Part shown: piece after piece, positions 15,114-21,836 of the stretch | How the letters are laid out: every line of letters starts with the position of its first letter | Position numbering within the stretch: position 1 is the stretch's first letter | Assembly: GCA_964450435.1 (NCBI GenBank) | Contig: CAYVCX010000054.1 | Span: 1-21,836, forward strand | Source: SKLM01 sp964450435 | GTDB lineage: Bacteria > Chloroflexota > Anaerolineae > B4-G1 | Length of the DNA stretch: 21,836 nt | Direction of reading: 5' to 3' | The notes under the pieces: generated by a model | The model's input: the letters and a program-made list of their open reading frames with translations, nothing else | Databases searched by the model: none | Told to the model about the DNA's origin: nothing | Program-made: the position numbers and the translations under genes

Positions 15114-16124
15114 TCATTCGGTGTCCTCCACTGCTGCCAACATCGCCTGGCAGCGGTCCGGTTCTTCCTCGAAGATATAGGTCACAGGTGTGACCACTAC
15201 GCCGCTGCCGCCGATGGCTCGCAGCTCGGCAACAGCCTTGAACAGACGGTCACGGCGTACGACGATGTGAACCGCGTGCCAGCCAGCGTCCTCCCCGCGC
15301 ACCACCACGGGCGAGATCGTAGGACCCTGGAGCCCGCCCAGCGTCTCCTCCCCGAACATGCGCGCGGCGATAGCCCGGGGAGACTCGCCGCGCATATTGG
15401 CAAACACGGCCACATGGTCCTCGGCCCGCAGATGGGCCTCGATGTACTCCAGCAACAGGCGCGCCAGCTCCAGGACCTCGCCACGCGATTGGAGAGCCGC
15501 GCGGTTGGCGATCAGCGCCGCCTCCGAACGAATGACGACGCCGTCCTCCAGCGGACGCAGTCGGTTGTCGTGAAGTGTCTGCCCCGTGGAGACCAGGTCG
15601 CAGACGACGTCTGCGTAGCCGATGGCGGGCGCGACCTCCAACGCTCCCTCGGCGTCGACCAAAGTGAAGGGACGCACGTCGTGGCGCTCCAGGAAGTCGC
15701 CGGTGAGGTTCGGGAACTTCGTGGCCACCCGCAGAGGACTGTCTGAGGACCGGACGCGCGCCCGCACATCCGCCAGGGTACGCACCCCTCCCCAGCTTTC
15801 TGGAACGGCCACACACAGCCGGCAGCCGCCGAACCCGAGGGCTTCGTGGAGGACCAAAAGCGCGCCGTTATCGCCTCCGCGTTCAGCGACCAGATCCATC
15901 CCGGTGATGCCGAAGTCGACGCTGCCGTCGCGCACGCTGACGACGATGTCGCCGGGCCGCTGGAAAATGACGCTAAGGGCAGGCAGAGCCGGAATGCAGG
16001 CGGCATACCGTCGGGGATTCGTCTTCCTGACCTCCAGACCACAATCTGCCAGCAGATCCAGGGCTCCCTCCCCCAGGTGTCCCTTGCTGGGGAGCGAAAG
16101 GCGGATATCGGCCCGTTGACGCAT
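15114..16124 (-). CDS. hisG: HisG, ATP phosphoribosyltransferase (long form)
   Basis: First and feedback-controlled enzyme of the pathway, joining ATP and PRPP. The ATG at 16124 has AAGGAG six bases upstream and gives MRQRADIRLSLPSKGHL, the normal HisG beginning; 336 residues. Seen are VRDGSVDFGITGMDL in the substrate domain and the PRPP-loop region DVVCDLVSTGQTLHDN. After about residue 250 comes a C-terminal ACT-like regulatory part ending TPVTYIFEEE. This is the long form, which needs no HisZ and is usually inhibited by histidine. It is the first structural gene and lies 58 bp after the attenuator's terminator stem. Confidence 0.95.
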   Translation of the reverse strand: MRQRADIRLSLPSKGHLGEGALDLLADCGLEVRKTNPRRYAACIPALPALSVIFQRPGDIVVSVRDGSVDFGITGMDLVAERGGDNGALLVLHEALGFGGCRLCVAVPESWGGVRTLADVRARVRSSDSPLRVATKFPNLTGDFLERHDVRPFTLVDAEGALEVAPAIGYADVVCDLVSTGQTLHDNRLRPLEDGVVIRSEAALIANRAALQSRGEVLELARLLLEYIEAHLRAEDHVAVFANMRGESPRAIAARMFGEETLGGLQGPTISPVVVRGEDAGWHAVHIVVRRDRLFKAVAELRAIGGSGVVVTPVTYIFEEEPDRCQAMLAAVEDTE

Positions 16125-16172
16125 GTAACACTCCTTATCAAGCACAGCCTGCGGCACGTAACAGCGACAGAC

Positions 16173-16205
16173 AAACAAAAACCCTCGCCGGACGGACCGG
16201 GAGGG
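16173..16205 (-). terminator. Intrinsic terminator of the his attenuator
   Basis: On the minus-strand RNA, CCCTC...CCGG pairs with CCGG...GAGGG: a 5-bp and a 4-bp stem separated by one bulged C, with loop UCCGU. The stem is followed at once by UUUUUGUUU. It lies after the leader-peptide stop and before hisG, so it would stop transcription before the structural genes. Its left arm is also the partner of an upstream antiterminator segment. Confidence 0.8.
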
Positions 16206-16266
16206 CTGGTATTCTACATCGCACTCAGGCAGGTCAGACGTGACCTCCCGGTCGGGGGCACGAGAG
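16195..16266 (-). promoter_or_regulatory. his attenuator: alternative 1:2 and 2:3 pairings
   Basis: Segment 1 is CUCUCG (16266-16261) and segment 2 is GACCGGGAGG (16253-16244). Segment 3 is CCUCCCGGUC (16204-16195), and segment 4 is the right arm of the terminator. Segments 1 and 2 pair over 6 bp including one G-U, 2 and 3 over a perfect 10 bp, 3 and 4 as the terminator. Segment 2 cannot pair with 1 and 3 together, nor 3 with 2 and 4. A further hairpin, AGGUCA/UGACCU (16246-16231), covers the leader stop. Ribosomes stalled at His codons would mask segment 1 and favour 2:3, letting transcription continue; the mechanism is inferred from the proteobacterial his paradigm. Confidence 0.72.
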
Positions 16267-16311
16267 CGGACGATGGCAATGGTGAGCCCGAATGCGGACG
16301 TAGGAAATCAC
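16234..16311 (-). CDS. hisL: his leader peptide (attenuator ORF), 25 codons
   Basis: GTG at 16311 opens a 25-codon frame ending in TGA at 16236-16234. Codons 10-13 read His-His-Cys-His and codon 24 is His, so four of 25 residues are histidine. It starts about 10 bp after the -10 box of the his promoter, so the message would be leaderless or nearly so, and no Shine-Dalgarno is seen. The His run lies 7-18 nt upstream of pairing segment 1, and the stop codon falls just past segment 2, the geometry needed for ribosome-controlled attenuation. The name hisL follows the functional analogue, not sequence homology. Confidence 0.7.
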   Translation of the reverse strand: MISYVRIRAHHCHRPLSCPRPGGHV

Positions 16312-16320
16312 AGTGCGGCT

Positions 16321-16348
16321 ATTGTAGCACCAGGCGAGGAGAAGTCAA
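16321..16348 (-). promoter_or_regulatory. Predicted his operon promoter
   Basis: On the minus strand TTGACT (16348-16343), a 16-bp spacer and TACAAT (16326-16321) closely match sigma-70 consensus. Initiation near 16314 would put the leader-peptide GTG at about +4. It sits about 200 bp before hisG with the attenuator in between. Confidence 0.78.
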
Positions 16349-16352
16349 GTAC

Positions 16353-16367
16353 CGGGACCACGTCCCG
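16353..16367. promoter_or_regulatory. Palindrome directly upstream of the his promoter
   Basis: CGGGAC-CAC-GTCCCG has perfect 6-bp arms and lies 5 bp upstream of the his -35 hexamer. That is a common place for an activator or repressor site. No regulator gene is adjacent, so the role is only suggested by position. Confidence 0.35.
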
Positions 16368-16480
16368 CAGGACTGCACCCGCCTCCGGATCTCGTGCGCC
16401 ACATGTCGCGCCGCGTCCGAGAGCTCCAGTCCCCGGCGCCTCCGCTGAGGACATCGTCCCTGGTGCCGCAGAAAGGGCGC

Positions 16481-16508
16481 TTGCGAAGCTCACCCCTGTG
16501 GCTACAAT
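16481..16508 (+). promoter_or_regulatory. Rightward promoter-like element
   Basis: TTGCGA (16481-16486), a 16-bp spacer and TACAAT (16503-16508) mirror the his promoter, which fires in the opposite direction about 130 bp away. It would start a transcript near 16515, about 500 nt before the peptidase gene. Confidence 0.5.
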
Positions 16509-16736
16509 TGGGTCAACGATGGGAAGCCGCACTGTCCGACAGGCCCTGGCGCGGCAAAGAATGGGAGACGGAGTGCGCCCTCTCACGGTGAGCGACACTC
16601 CACCGCCGCCCGGGACAAGCGGAGCTGGTGTCGAACGCCGAACAACCGACGCGGCGCTCTGGACTCTGATCCGCGAACCCGTCCGTGCCGGCACCTTCCT
16701 AGAGCGCGACGGTGACAATACAAACTCGCCGGAATG

Positions 16737-16745
16737 TGGTACAAT
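16737..16745 (+). promoter_or_regulatory. Extended -10 promoter-like element
   Basis: TGGTACAAT is an extended -10 (TGn plus TACAAT) without a convincing -35 at 16-18 bp. It could start a transcript near 16752 leading to the peptidase gene at 17012, beginning close to the CGGGT/ACCCG stem. Confidence 0.35.
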
Positions 16746-17011
16746 ACGGGTCAGACCCGCCGTTTCTGGCTCAGCCGGGCCCAGTCTTACGTCAGGGGCT
16801 CGGTGCCCTGGTTGCAGGGTGCGGACGGACGGCGCGGGATGGCGCTGCGGGCACGAGCCCGGGGGAACTCGGTGCTGGCTGGCGAAGCCGTCAGATCCAG
16901 GCCCAGCTCGGGGGGTCCTGTCGTCCCGGGAGAGCGACAGAGATTGACGTCAGCCTGGGCAGCGCGCGTTGTCGGTACAAGAGACGATATGCTCAAATTT
17001 GGGAGGAAGAG

Positions 17012-17707
17012 ATGTTCTTGATGTGGGATCCGATGTACTGGGTCTTCGCTGCACCCGCCCTGATACTGGCTCTGGTCGCGCAATGGTGGGTGCGGCATTC
17101 GTACCAGAAATACCTGGAGGTCCGCAACAGCGCCAACATAAGCGGGCTGGAGGCCGCCAGACACATGATGCGCGGGATCGGCCTTCGCGTCAATGTCGAG
17201 CAAGCGCCGGGCAGGCTCTCGGATCACTACGATCCGCGCAGCAAGTCTCTGCGGTTGTCTCCAGAGGTCGCGACGAGGCCCTCGGTGACGTCGCTGGCGA
17301 TCGTCGCCCACGAGCTCGGGCATGCCCAGCAGGACGCTCAAGCCTACGCGCCGATGCGCGTTCGCTCGGGCCTGGTGCCCGTGGTCAACTTCACCTCGTG
17401 GCTGGGGCCGATTCTGTTCATGCTTGGGTGGTGGCTGAGCCTGCATCCCATTGCCTGGTTGGGGGTACTGGCATTTGGCGCAGCCGCGGTCTTCGCTCTG
17501 GTGACGCTTCCGGTGGAGATCAATGCGAGCCGGCGCGGGCTGCAACTGCTGGAGCGGAGCGGCCTTCTGACCGGGCAGGCAGAGAAAGACCAGGCAAAGC
17601 GCGTGCTTACGGCAGCGGCGTTGACGTATGTCGCCGCGCTGGCCCAGGCGATCTCAACCATGCTCTACTACGTGCTCCTGCTGAGCGGCGGGCGCCGACG
17701 CGACTGA
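17012..17707 (+). CDS. YugP-type membrane zinc metallopeptidase (PF04298)
   Basis: A 231-residue membrane protein of the Zn_peptidase_2/YugP family. The first hydrophobic segment spans about residues 8-27, with others at about 122-165 and 200-225. The zinc motif HELGH (H100, E101, H104) is followed by the family's LPVEINASRRGLQLL, whose E169 is the likely third ligand. Family members are neutral membrane proteases of poorly known substrate; the active site would face the cytoplasm or membrane boundary. The ATG at 17012 has GGAGG five bases upstream. The frame is open 300 bases further back, but that part lacks family similarity, and this start gives the normal length. The neighbours give no functional hint. 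Confidence 0.9.
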   Translation: MFLMWDPMYWVFAAPALILALVAQWWVRHSYQKYLEVRNSANISGLEAARHMMRGIGLRVNVEQAPGRLSDHYDPRSKSLRLSPEVATRPSVTSLAIVAHELGHAQQDAQAYAPMRVRSGLVPVVNFTSWLGPILFMLGWWLSLHPIAWLGVLAFGAAAVFALVTLPVEINASRRGLQLLERSGLLTGQAEKDQAKRVLTAAALTYVAALAQAISTMLYYVLLLSGGRRRD

Positions 17708-17820
17708 GTCCGCACTAGGCCTCAGCAGCAGGGCCGCAGAGGCTGAACTCCTCCGGTTAGAGCAGGACCCGGGGGCACGCGAACGTCCGTCACTCGCTGC
17801 TCAGAGGGCGGGAGGACAGT

Positions 17821-18423
17821 ATGACGAAGGAATCCCGACGCGCACTCCCCGAACCGCGCACCGACGGTCCCCTGTCGCTGGAGGCCGCCATCGCGCGGCG
17901 CCGATCGGTGAGGCGCTACCGCCCCGATGGGTTGACTCTGGAGGAGATCGGCCAGCTCCTGTGGTCAGCCCAGGGGCTCACCGGCAGTCGCCCCAGCCAG
18001 CGCGCCGCTCCGTCAGCCGGCGGCTGCCACCCCCTTGTGTTCTACGTCTGCCGGGACACTGGCGTCTGGCGCTACCATCCTCAGGACCATTCCCTTACCG
18101 AACACCTGAGTGAGGACGTCCGTGTCGACCTCGCGGAGGCCGCCTGGGGACAGGACTTCATCGGCAGGGCGCCATCCGTCTTCGCTGTCAGCGCTGTTTT
18201 CGAACGCACGACCCGCCGCTATCGCGAGCGCGGCAGAATGCGCTACGTGCCCATGGATGCCGGTCACGCCGCGGAGAACCTGCTCCTCCAGGCAGTGGCC
18301 CTCGGACTGGGAGGCGTCACAGTCGGCGCCTTCGACGACGCCGCCCTCAAGCGCGTGTTGGCACTCCCCGGGCAGGAAGAGCCCCTGTACCTGATCTCGG
18401 TTGGGCACCCGCGAAAGGAATGA
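17821..18423 (+). CDS. SagB/ThcOx-like nitroreductase family protein
   Basis: A 200-residue FMN-dependent oxidoreductase. The opening AIARRRSVRRYRPDGLTLEEIGQLLWSAQG is typical of the SagB-type nitroreductases. It is followed by APSAGGCHPLVFYV, a VWRYHPQDHSL segment, and the C-terminal GHAAENLLLQAVALGLGGV...SVGHP. SagB relatives oxidise azolines in peptide natural products, but stand-alone copies like this have no assigned substrate. No YcaO cyclodehydratase or precursor peptide gene is nearby, so RiPP synthesis is not supported. The start at 17821 has GGAGG five bases upstream. Confidence 0.88.
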   Translation: MTKESRRALPEPRTDGPLSLEAAIARRRSVRRYRPDGLTLEEIGQLLWSAQGLTGSRPSQRAAPSAGGCHPLVFYVCRDTGVWRYHPQDHSLTEHLSEDVRVDLAEAAWGQDFIGRAPSVFAVSAVFERTTRRYRERGRMRYVPMDAGHAAENLLLQAVALGLGGVTVGAFDDAALKRVLALPGQEEPLYLISVGHPRKE

Positions 18424-18570
18424 CGGCGCTTGATTGGGATGGGTGGAGCGCTCCTGGAGCGAAGCCAGCCTGGCGTGCGGACGGTGCTGTGGCGCCGCCC
18501 ACTGGATGCGAGGTCCAGCCGAGAGTATTCAGACCGACGCGCAGGCAGCCCACGCTGAGCAACTGCTTCC

Positions 18571-19086
18571 ATGGGACAGGCTGATCAGAAGATCATCGCA
18601 GGCCGCTACGAGGTCTCGCCTCGCACGCTCTGCTTCGTCACGCACGGCGACGACGTGCTCCTGCTCCGCGGGGCACCGGAGAAGCCCATCTGGCCCGACC
18701 GTTACAACGGCGTGGGCGGGCACGTCAAGCCCGACGAGGACGTCCGGAGCGCCGCTCTCCGGGAAATCCGCGAGGAGACCGGCCTGACGGTGAGCGATCT
18801 ATGTCTGAGGGGCGTGATCAACGTGCCGCTCGCCGGGGCCGAAAAAGGGGTGCTGCTCTTCGTCTTCACCGCAGAGGCCGGCGACCGCGAGGTGAGCCGG
18901 TCCTCTGAAGGCACCCCCGAATGGGTGCCTCGCAGTCAGATCGATCGGTTCAATCTGGTCGAGGACCTGCCCATCCTGCTTCCCCGCGTCTTGGCGATGA
19001 ACTCCGACGATCCACCCTTCTTCGCCCTTTACACCTACGACGAGCACGATCGGCTGGTAGTGACCTACGCCCGGACTACCTCATGA
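18571..19086 (+). CDS. Nudix hydrolase
   Basis: A 171-residue Nudix protein. The complete Nudix box GX5EX7REUXEEXGU runs from G50 (GHVKPDE) through REIREETGL at residues 64-72, so the metal-binding glutamates are intact. The N-terminal strand YEVSPRTLCFVTHGDDVLLLRG and the YNGVGGHV entry resemble MutT/8-oxo-dGTP-type enzymes, but specificity cannot be read from sequence. No strong ribosome site precedes the ATG at 18571. Its 3' end overlaps the convergent fusion gene by 11 bp. The 147-bp gap from the nitroreductase allows, but does not show, cotranscription. Confidence 0.88.
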   Translation: MGQADQKIIAGRYEVSPRTLCFVTHGDDVLLLRGAPEKPIWPDRYNGVGGHVKPDEDVRSAALREIREETGLTVSDLCLRGVINVPLAGAEKGVLLFVFTAEAGDREVSRSSEGTPEWVPRSQIDRFNLVEDLPILLPRVLAMNSDDPPFFALYTYDEHDRLVVTYARTTS

Positions 19087-21836
19087 ACCGGCTGATCACC
19101 CGCGCTTCCAGGTGCATGGTGACGCGGTCGCCCACCTCCAACTTCTCGTAGGGCTTCTCCCAGGCACCGCGAGTCGGCCGGGGGAAGATGCCGAGCTCCG
19201 TCCCCATGTCCGTATAACGCCTGTCGACGCAGGCCAGGCCAACCAGAAAACCCTCCGTGTCCTGAGCGCACGACGTCACCTGCCCGATGACCCGTCCGCG
19301 GGTCTCAGCGACCGCGTCGCCCTGCTTCGGTACCCGGACGCCCTTCTCCTCGACTCGGAAGCGTACCACCTCCATCTGACGCTGCTCGGCATGGCGAACG
19401 ATGGCGCGCCGCCCCACGAAGAAAGGCTTGTGCAGCTTGACGTAGCCCTGCAGGCCCGCGTCGTGAGGGCGCAAATCCAGCGGCCCCGCCAGCTCGTGAC
19501 CGTAGAGGGGCAGCCCCGCCTCGATGCGCAGGCTGTCCCGGGCACCAAGTCCAATAGGCCGAAGGCCGAAGGGGGCGCCGACCTCGAGCAACTGCTTCCA
19601 CAGCATCTCCACCACCTCGGGATGGACGAAGATCTCGTAGCCCATCGTCTCTCCCGTGTACCCCGTGTGCGCGATGAATAGATCATACACGCCGCCCGGG
19701 GCGCGATCAGAGGGGATCTGAGCTTCCACAACCTCGGTCCGCTTGAGCATGAGCAGCCTCCGGCGCAGTTCGGCGGCCGCACCAGCGGAGGACGATACAT
19801 CGAGGAGCGCGAACAGAATGTCGCGAGAACGCGGACCCTGGAGTGCCATATTCACCAGCCAGGCGTAGCTCTCCTGCGGATCGTGTAGGTTCCGCAGATC
19901 AGCCTGGAAGCTGCTCCGCGCCCAGGGCCTCGCCCTATCAATCTGAACTTCGCGAGCATTTACCGCCTGCAGCCACGCCCAGTCCTTCTCCGTGTTTGCC
20001 GCGTTTACGACCAGCATGTACCGCGACGGGCTCAGGCGGTATGTAATCAGGTCGTCGATCACGTGCCCCTGGGGGTCCAGAAGATGCGCGTACTGGGATT
20101 CCCCCGGCTCCGCCTCTCCAGGCCCGAAGTCTATGGGCCGCAGCGCCGTCACGTCATTGGTCGTCACCAGGTTGAGGAAATAGCCCGCGTGAGGGCCGCG
20201 GACGTCCAGGATACCCATATGAGAGAGGTCGAACAATCCCGCAGCGCCCCGAACGGCGCGATGCTCATCACCGATCGACGTGTACCAGAGCGGCATTTCC
20301 CAGCCGGCGAAAGGCGCCATCTTCGCCCCTTGGTCTTCGTGCCAGTCGTGCAGAGCAGACCGCCTCAACGTCTCGCTCCCCTCACCCGTCTCGAATGGAG
20401 ACAGGTCGAACTCTGGCAATGCCTCTCCACGCGGCTCGTGATACCCCTCGGCGGAGAGACCGATGAAATACGGTTTGTGAGACAGGGGAGCCGAGAACGC
20501 CTCGTCTTCCAGGGTGAGGTTCTGGTCTCTGACCATCTTGTCGGCCGATCCGAGATCTCGGACCACCACCGGCCCGGGAAGCTTCGCCTTCAGGTCCTCG
20601 CCGTCAAACAGAACGTATCCGTCGGACAGATAGCGCAGCCAGGCAATCACCCACCGGGCCCGGTCTGCCGGCACGATCAAGCGGTAACGGCTGTACCCGA
20701 AGGCCGGGCGCTGAATCAGCGCCGGGCTGAGGACCTCGCCCGCCCGATCGAGAAGCGAGACCCGGCGCCATTCCTCCTGCGCGAGATCATCTACGTCCGT
20801 GGGGGTGATCTTCTCGACGAAGGAGGCTGCGTCGTTCCCTTCCAGCTCGATCCGCGCATACTGCTCCTCTCGTTGGCGCAGCTCCGGCACCAGGCAGTGG
20901 TGGGGATAACCACTGCACGGCGGCTCATAGTCGATGCCCGCCTCGTCCGCCAGATCGGCTACCTCCAGCCGCAGCTCCTCCAGCACCTCGAACTTCATCT
21001 TCCCGCGATAGGCAGGGCCGCTGACGTAGGAATAGGCAAAAGGCTCGATGGCGTCCATGGCGCGGGCGATGATCGAGGCGATCTGCTCCATCTCAGGCTC
21101 TCGCAGCCCCCGCTGCGTCACCCAGGGAGTGCCCAGGCGGATGCCGCTGGGATGGTCGCCGTGCCGATCACCGGGGATGCTGTTCTTATTGACGACAATC
21201 CCGACTATGTCCAGGATGGTGGCCATAGTCCCTCCCATCAGTGGCGTCCCGTCGCGCCCAGCGACCGTCGTGCAGTCCAGAAGAAGCAGGTGGGTATCCG
21301 TGCCGCCGCAGGGAACCCGCAACCCCTGCTCGGTCAAAGCCCTGGCCAACGCCTTGGCGTTGATCACGATCTGACGCTGCAAAGACCGGAATCGCTCTGT
21401 CTTCGTCAGCCGGAAAGCAACCGCCATTGCCGCGAATTTGTTGACGTGGGGTCCGCCCTGAACGCCGGGGAACACCGCCCGGTCGATCTTCGGTGCCAGA
21501 CCGGGATTGGTGGTCAGAATGCAGGCACCCCGCGGCCCGGACAGCGTCTTGTGGGTGGTGAAGGTCACCACGTCAGCGTACGGCAGGGGCGTGGGAAAGG
21601 CGCCGGCCACCACCATCCCTGCCACGTGGGCGATGTCCGCGAGCAGATAGGCCCCGACCCGGTCTGCGATTTGCCGGAACTTCGCCCAGTTCGGCTGCCG
21701 CGGATAGGACGTGTACCCAGCGATGATCATCCTGGGTCTGTGCGCCAGAGCCAGGTCCTCAATCTCGTCGTAGTCGAGCAACTCCGTCTGTTCGTTGACC
21801 GTGTAGGACACAACGTTGTAACACTTCCCGGAGATG
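19076..21836 (-). CDS. Serine hydroxymethyltransferase - GcvT-like module - aminomethyltransferase fusion (5' partial)
   Basis: One unbroken frame; the N-terminal part lies beyond the window. Numbering is from the GTG (Val) at 21811, which is internal: coding continues upstream as ISGKCYNV. Residues 1-295 are the SHMT body, with LADIAHVAG and the PLP lysine K88 in TTHKTLSGPRG. Residues about 318-450 resemble a T-protein N-lobe but have SP (362-363) where GcvT has its catalytic DD. Residues about 481-911 are a full aminomethyltransferase with GAKMAPFAGWEMPLWYTSI, FDLSHMG, TNDV and VIDDL (D586-D587 intact), GYTGE and GLGARDSLR. Together these should interconvert glycine/serine and release methylene-tetrahydrofolate with ammonia from lipoyl-bound glycine. 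GcvH and GcvP are not in view. A frameshift-free join makes assembly artefact unlikely. Confidence 0.88.
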   Translation of the reverse strand, partial: ISGKCYNVVSYTVNEQTELLDYDEIEDLALAHRPRMIIAGYTSYPRQPNWAKFRQIADRVGAYLLADIAHVAGMVVAGAFPTPLPYADVVTFTTHKTLSGPRGACILTTNPGLAPKIDRAVFPGVQGGPHVNKFAAMAVAFRLTKTERFRSLQRQIVINAKALARALTEQGLRVPCGGTDTHLLLLDCTTVAGRDGTPLMGGTMATILDIVGIVVNKNSIPGDRHGDHPSGIRLGTPWVTQRGLREPEMEQIASIIARAMDAIEPFAYSYVSGPAYRGKMKFEVLEELRLEVADLADEAGIDYEPPCSGYPHHCLVPELRQREEQYARIELEGNDAASFVEKITPTDVDDLAQEEWRRVSLLDRAGEVLSPALIQRPAFGYSRYRLIVPADRARWVIAWLRYLSDGYVLFDGEDLKAKLPGPVVVRDLGSADKMVRDQNLTLEDEAFSAPLSHKPYFIGLSAEGYHEPRGEALPEFDLSPFETGEGSETLRRSALHDWHEDQGAKMAPFAGWEMPLWYTSIGDEHRAVRGAAGLFDLSHMGILDVRGPHAGYFLNLVTTNDVTALRPIDFGPGEAEPGESQYAHLLDPQGHVIDDLITYRLSPSRYMLVVNAANTEKDWAWLQAVNAREVQIDRARPWARSSFQADLRNLHDPQESYAWLVNMALQGPRSRDILFALLDVSSSAGAAAELRRRLLMLKRTEVVEAQIPSDRAPGGVYDLFIAHTGYTGETMGYEIFVHPEVVEMLWKQLLEVGAPFGLRPIGLGARDSLRIEAGLPLYGHELAGPLDLRPHDAGLQGYVKLHKPFFVGRRAIVRHAEQRQMEVVRFRVEEKGVRVPKQGDAVAETRGRVIGQVTSCAQDTEGFLVGLACVDRRYTDMGTELGIFPRPTRGAWEKPYEKLEVGDRVTMHLEARVISRFMR

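Larger units (their letters stand above)
16368..17011 (+). other. Long divergent intergenic region / leader of the zinc peptidase gene
   Basis: About 640 bp between the his promoter and the rightward peptidase gene. It holds two rightward promoter-like elements (16481-16508 and 16737-16745), a CGGGT-CAG-ACCCG stem at 16747-16759 and a 16-base string at 16957-16972 shared with 6760-6775. A frame from an ATG at 16519 to 16947 begins just after the first predicted start point. Its product has no recognisable family features, so it is not called. The region could be a long 5' leader or a small RNA; I recognised no known RNA family. Confidence 0.4.

Noticed and set aside
16125..16178. Longer HisG beginning at a TTG at 16178
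   Set aside because: The TTG lies in the U-tract of the attenuator's terminator. The ATG at 16124 has an AAGGAG site and gives the normal HisG N-terminus.
16125..16320. T-box control of hisG
   Set aside because: No AGGGTGGNACC-type antiterminator or UGGN bulge is found, whereas a leader-peptide attenuator explains the features.
16795..16910. Resemblance to a cobalamin riboswitch (GGTGCC, then GGGAACTCGGTG)
   Set aside because: The conserved core and the B12-box are absent at proper spacing, and the downstream peptidase has no cobalamin link.
16519..16947. Rightward 142-codon frame starting just after a predicted promoter
   Set aside because: The product is Arg/Gly/Pro-rich with no recognisable domain and no ribosome site. 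A leaderless start is possible but unsupported.
17821..18423. Part of a RiPP (azoline) biosynthetic cluster because of SagB similarity
   Set aside because: No YcaO protein, precursor peptide or dedicated transporter lies next to it.
1..21836. tRNA, rRNA, CRISPR arrays, insertion sequences
   Set aside because: No regularly spaced repeats, transposase genes, tRNA cloverleaf motifs or rRNA-like stretches were recognised by eye.

Overview
The window is GC-rich bacterial chromosome of about 60-65% G+C, with genes mostly on the minus strand. A Chloroflexota-like (Anaerolineae or similar) origin is my best guess. It rests on the divergent HisD, the HisI-HisE fusion, a serine hydroxymethyltransferase/GcvT fusion and a URO-D-family paralogue. 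No marker gene settles it.

Layout. Positions 1-4762 are a defence island of somewhat lower G+C: a NACHT-like STAND NTPase (partial, runs off the left edge), a relic of the 3' end of a DNA methyltransferase gene, the abiEi/abiEii type IV toxin-antitoxin pair, and an intact type III-like mod methyltransferase with no res gene in view. Next come a URO-D-family gene (5043-6257), a 670-bp stretch without a convincing gene, and an MFS transporter (6929-8155). Positions 8447-16348 are one histidine operon read leftward: hisG-hisD-hisC-hisB-hisH-hisA-hisF-hisIE, ending in a pRiA4b ORF-3-family gene coupled to hisIE. A sigma-70-type promoter and a textbook attenuator precede hisG. Rightward genes follow: a YugP-type membrane zinc peptidase, a SagB-like nitroreductase and a Nudix hydrolase. 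The window ends in a leftward, 5'-truncated fusion of serine hydroxymethyltransferase and glycine-cleavage T-protein.

How the parts work together. The his genes give every step from PRPP + ATP to histidine except histinol-phosphate phosphatase, which is not seen. Several junctions overlap (GTGA, ATGA, 8-11 nt), so translation is probably coupled. The leader encodes a peptide with four His codons in 25, three of them within codons 10-13. Mutually exclusive 1:2, 2:3 and 3:4 RNA pairings end in a U-tailed terminator, which predicts control by charged tRNA-His. The right-end fusion joins two one-carbon/glycine enzymes through a third module. That module looks like a degenerate T-protein domain without the catalytic Asp pair.

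The most notable observations are the his attenuator, the SHMT/pseudo-GcvT/GcvT architecture, and the abiE pair lying between two copies of a mod 3' end. All similarity statements are by eye from sequence; no searches were run.
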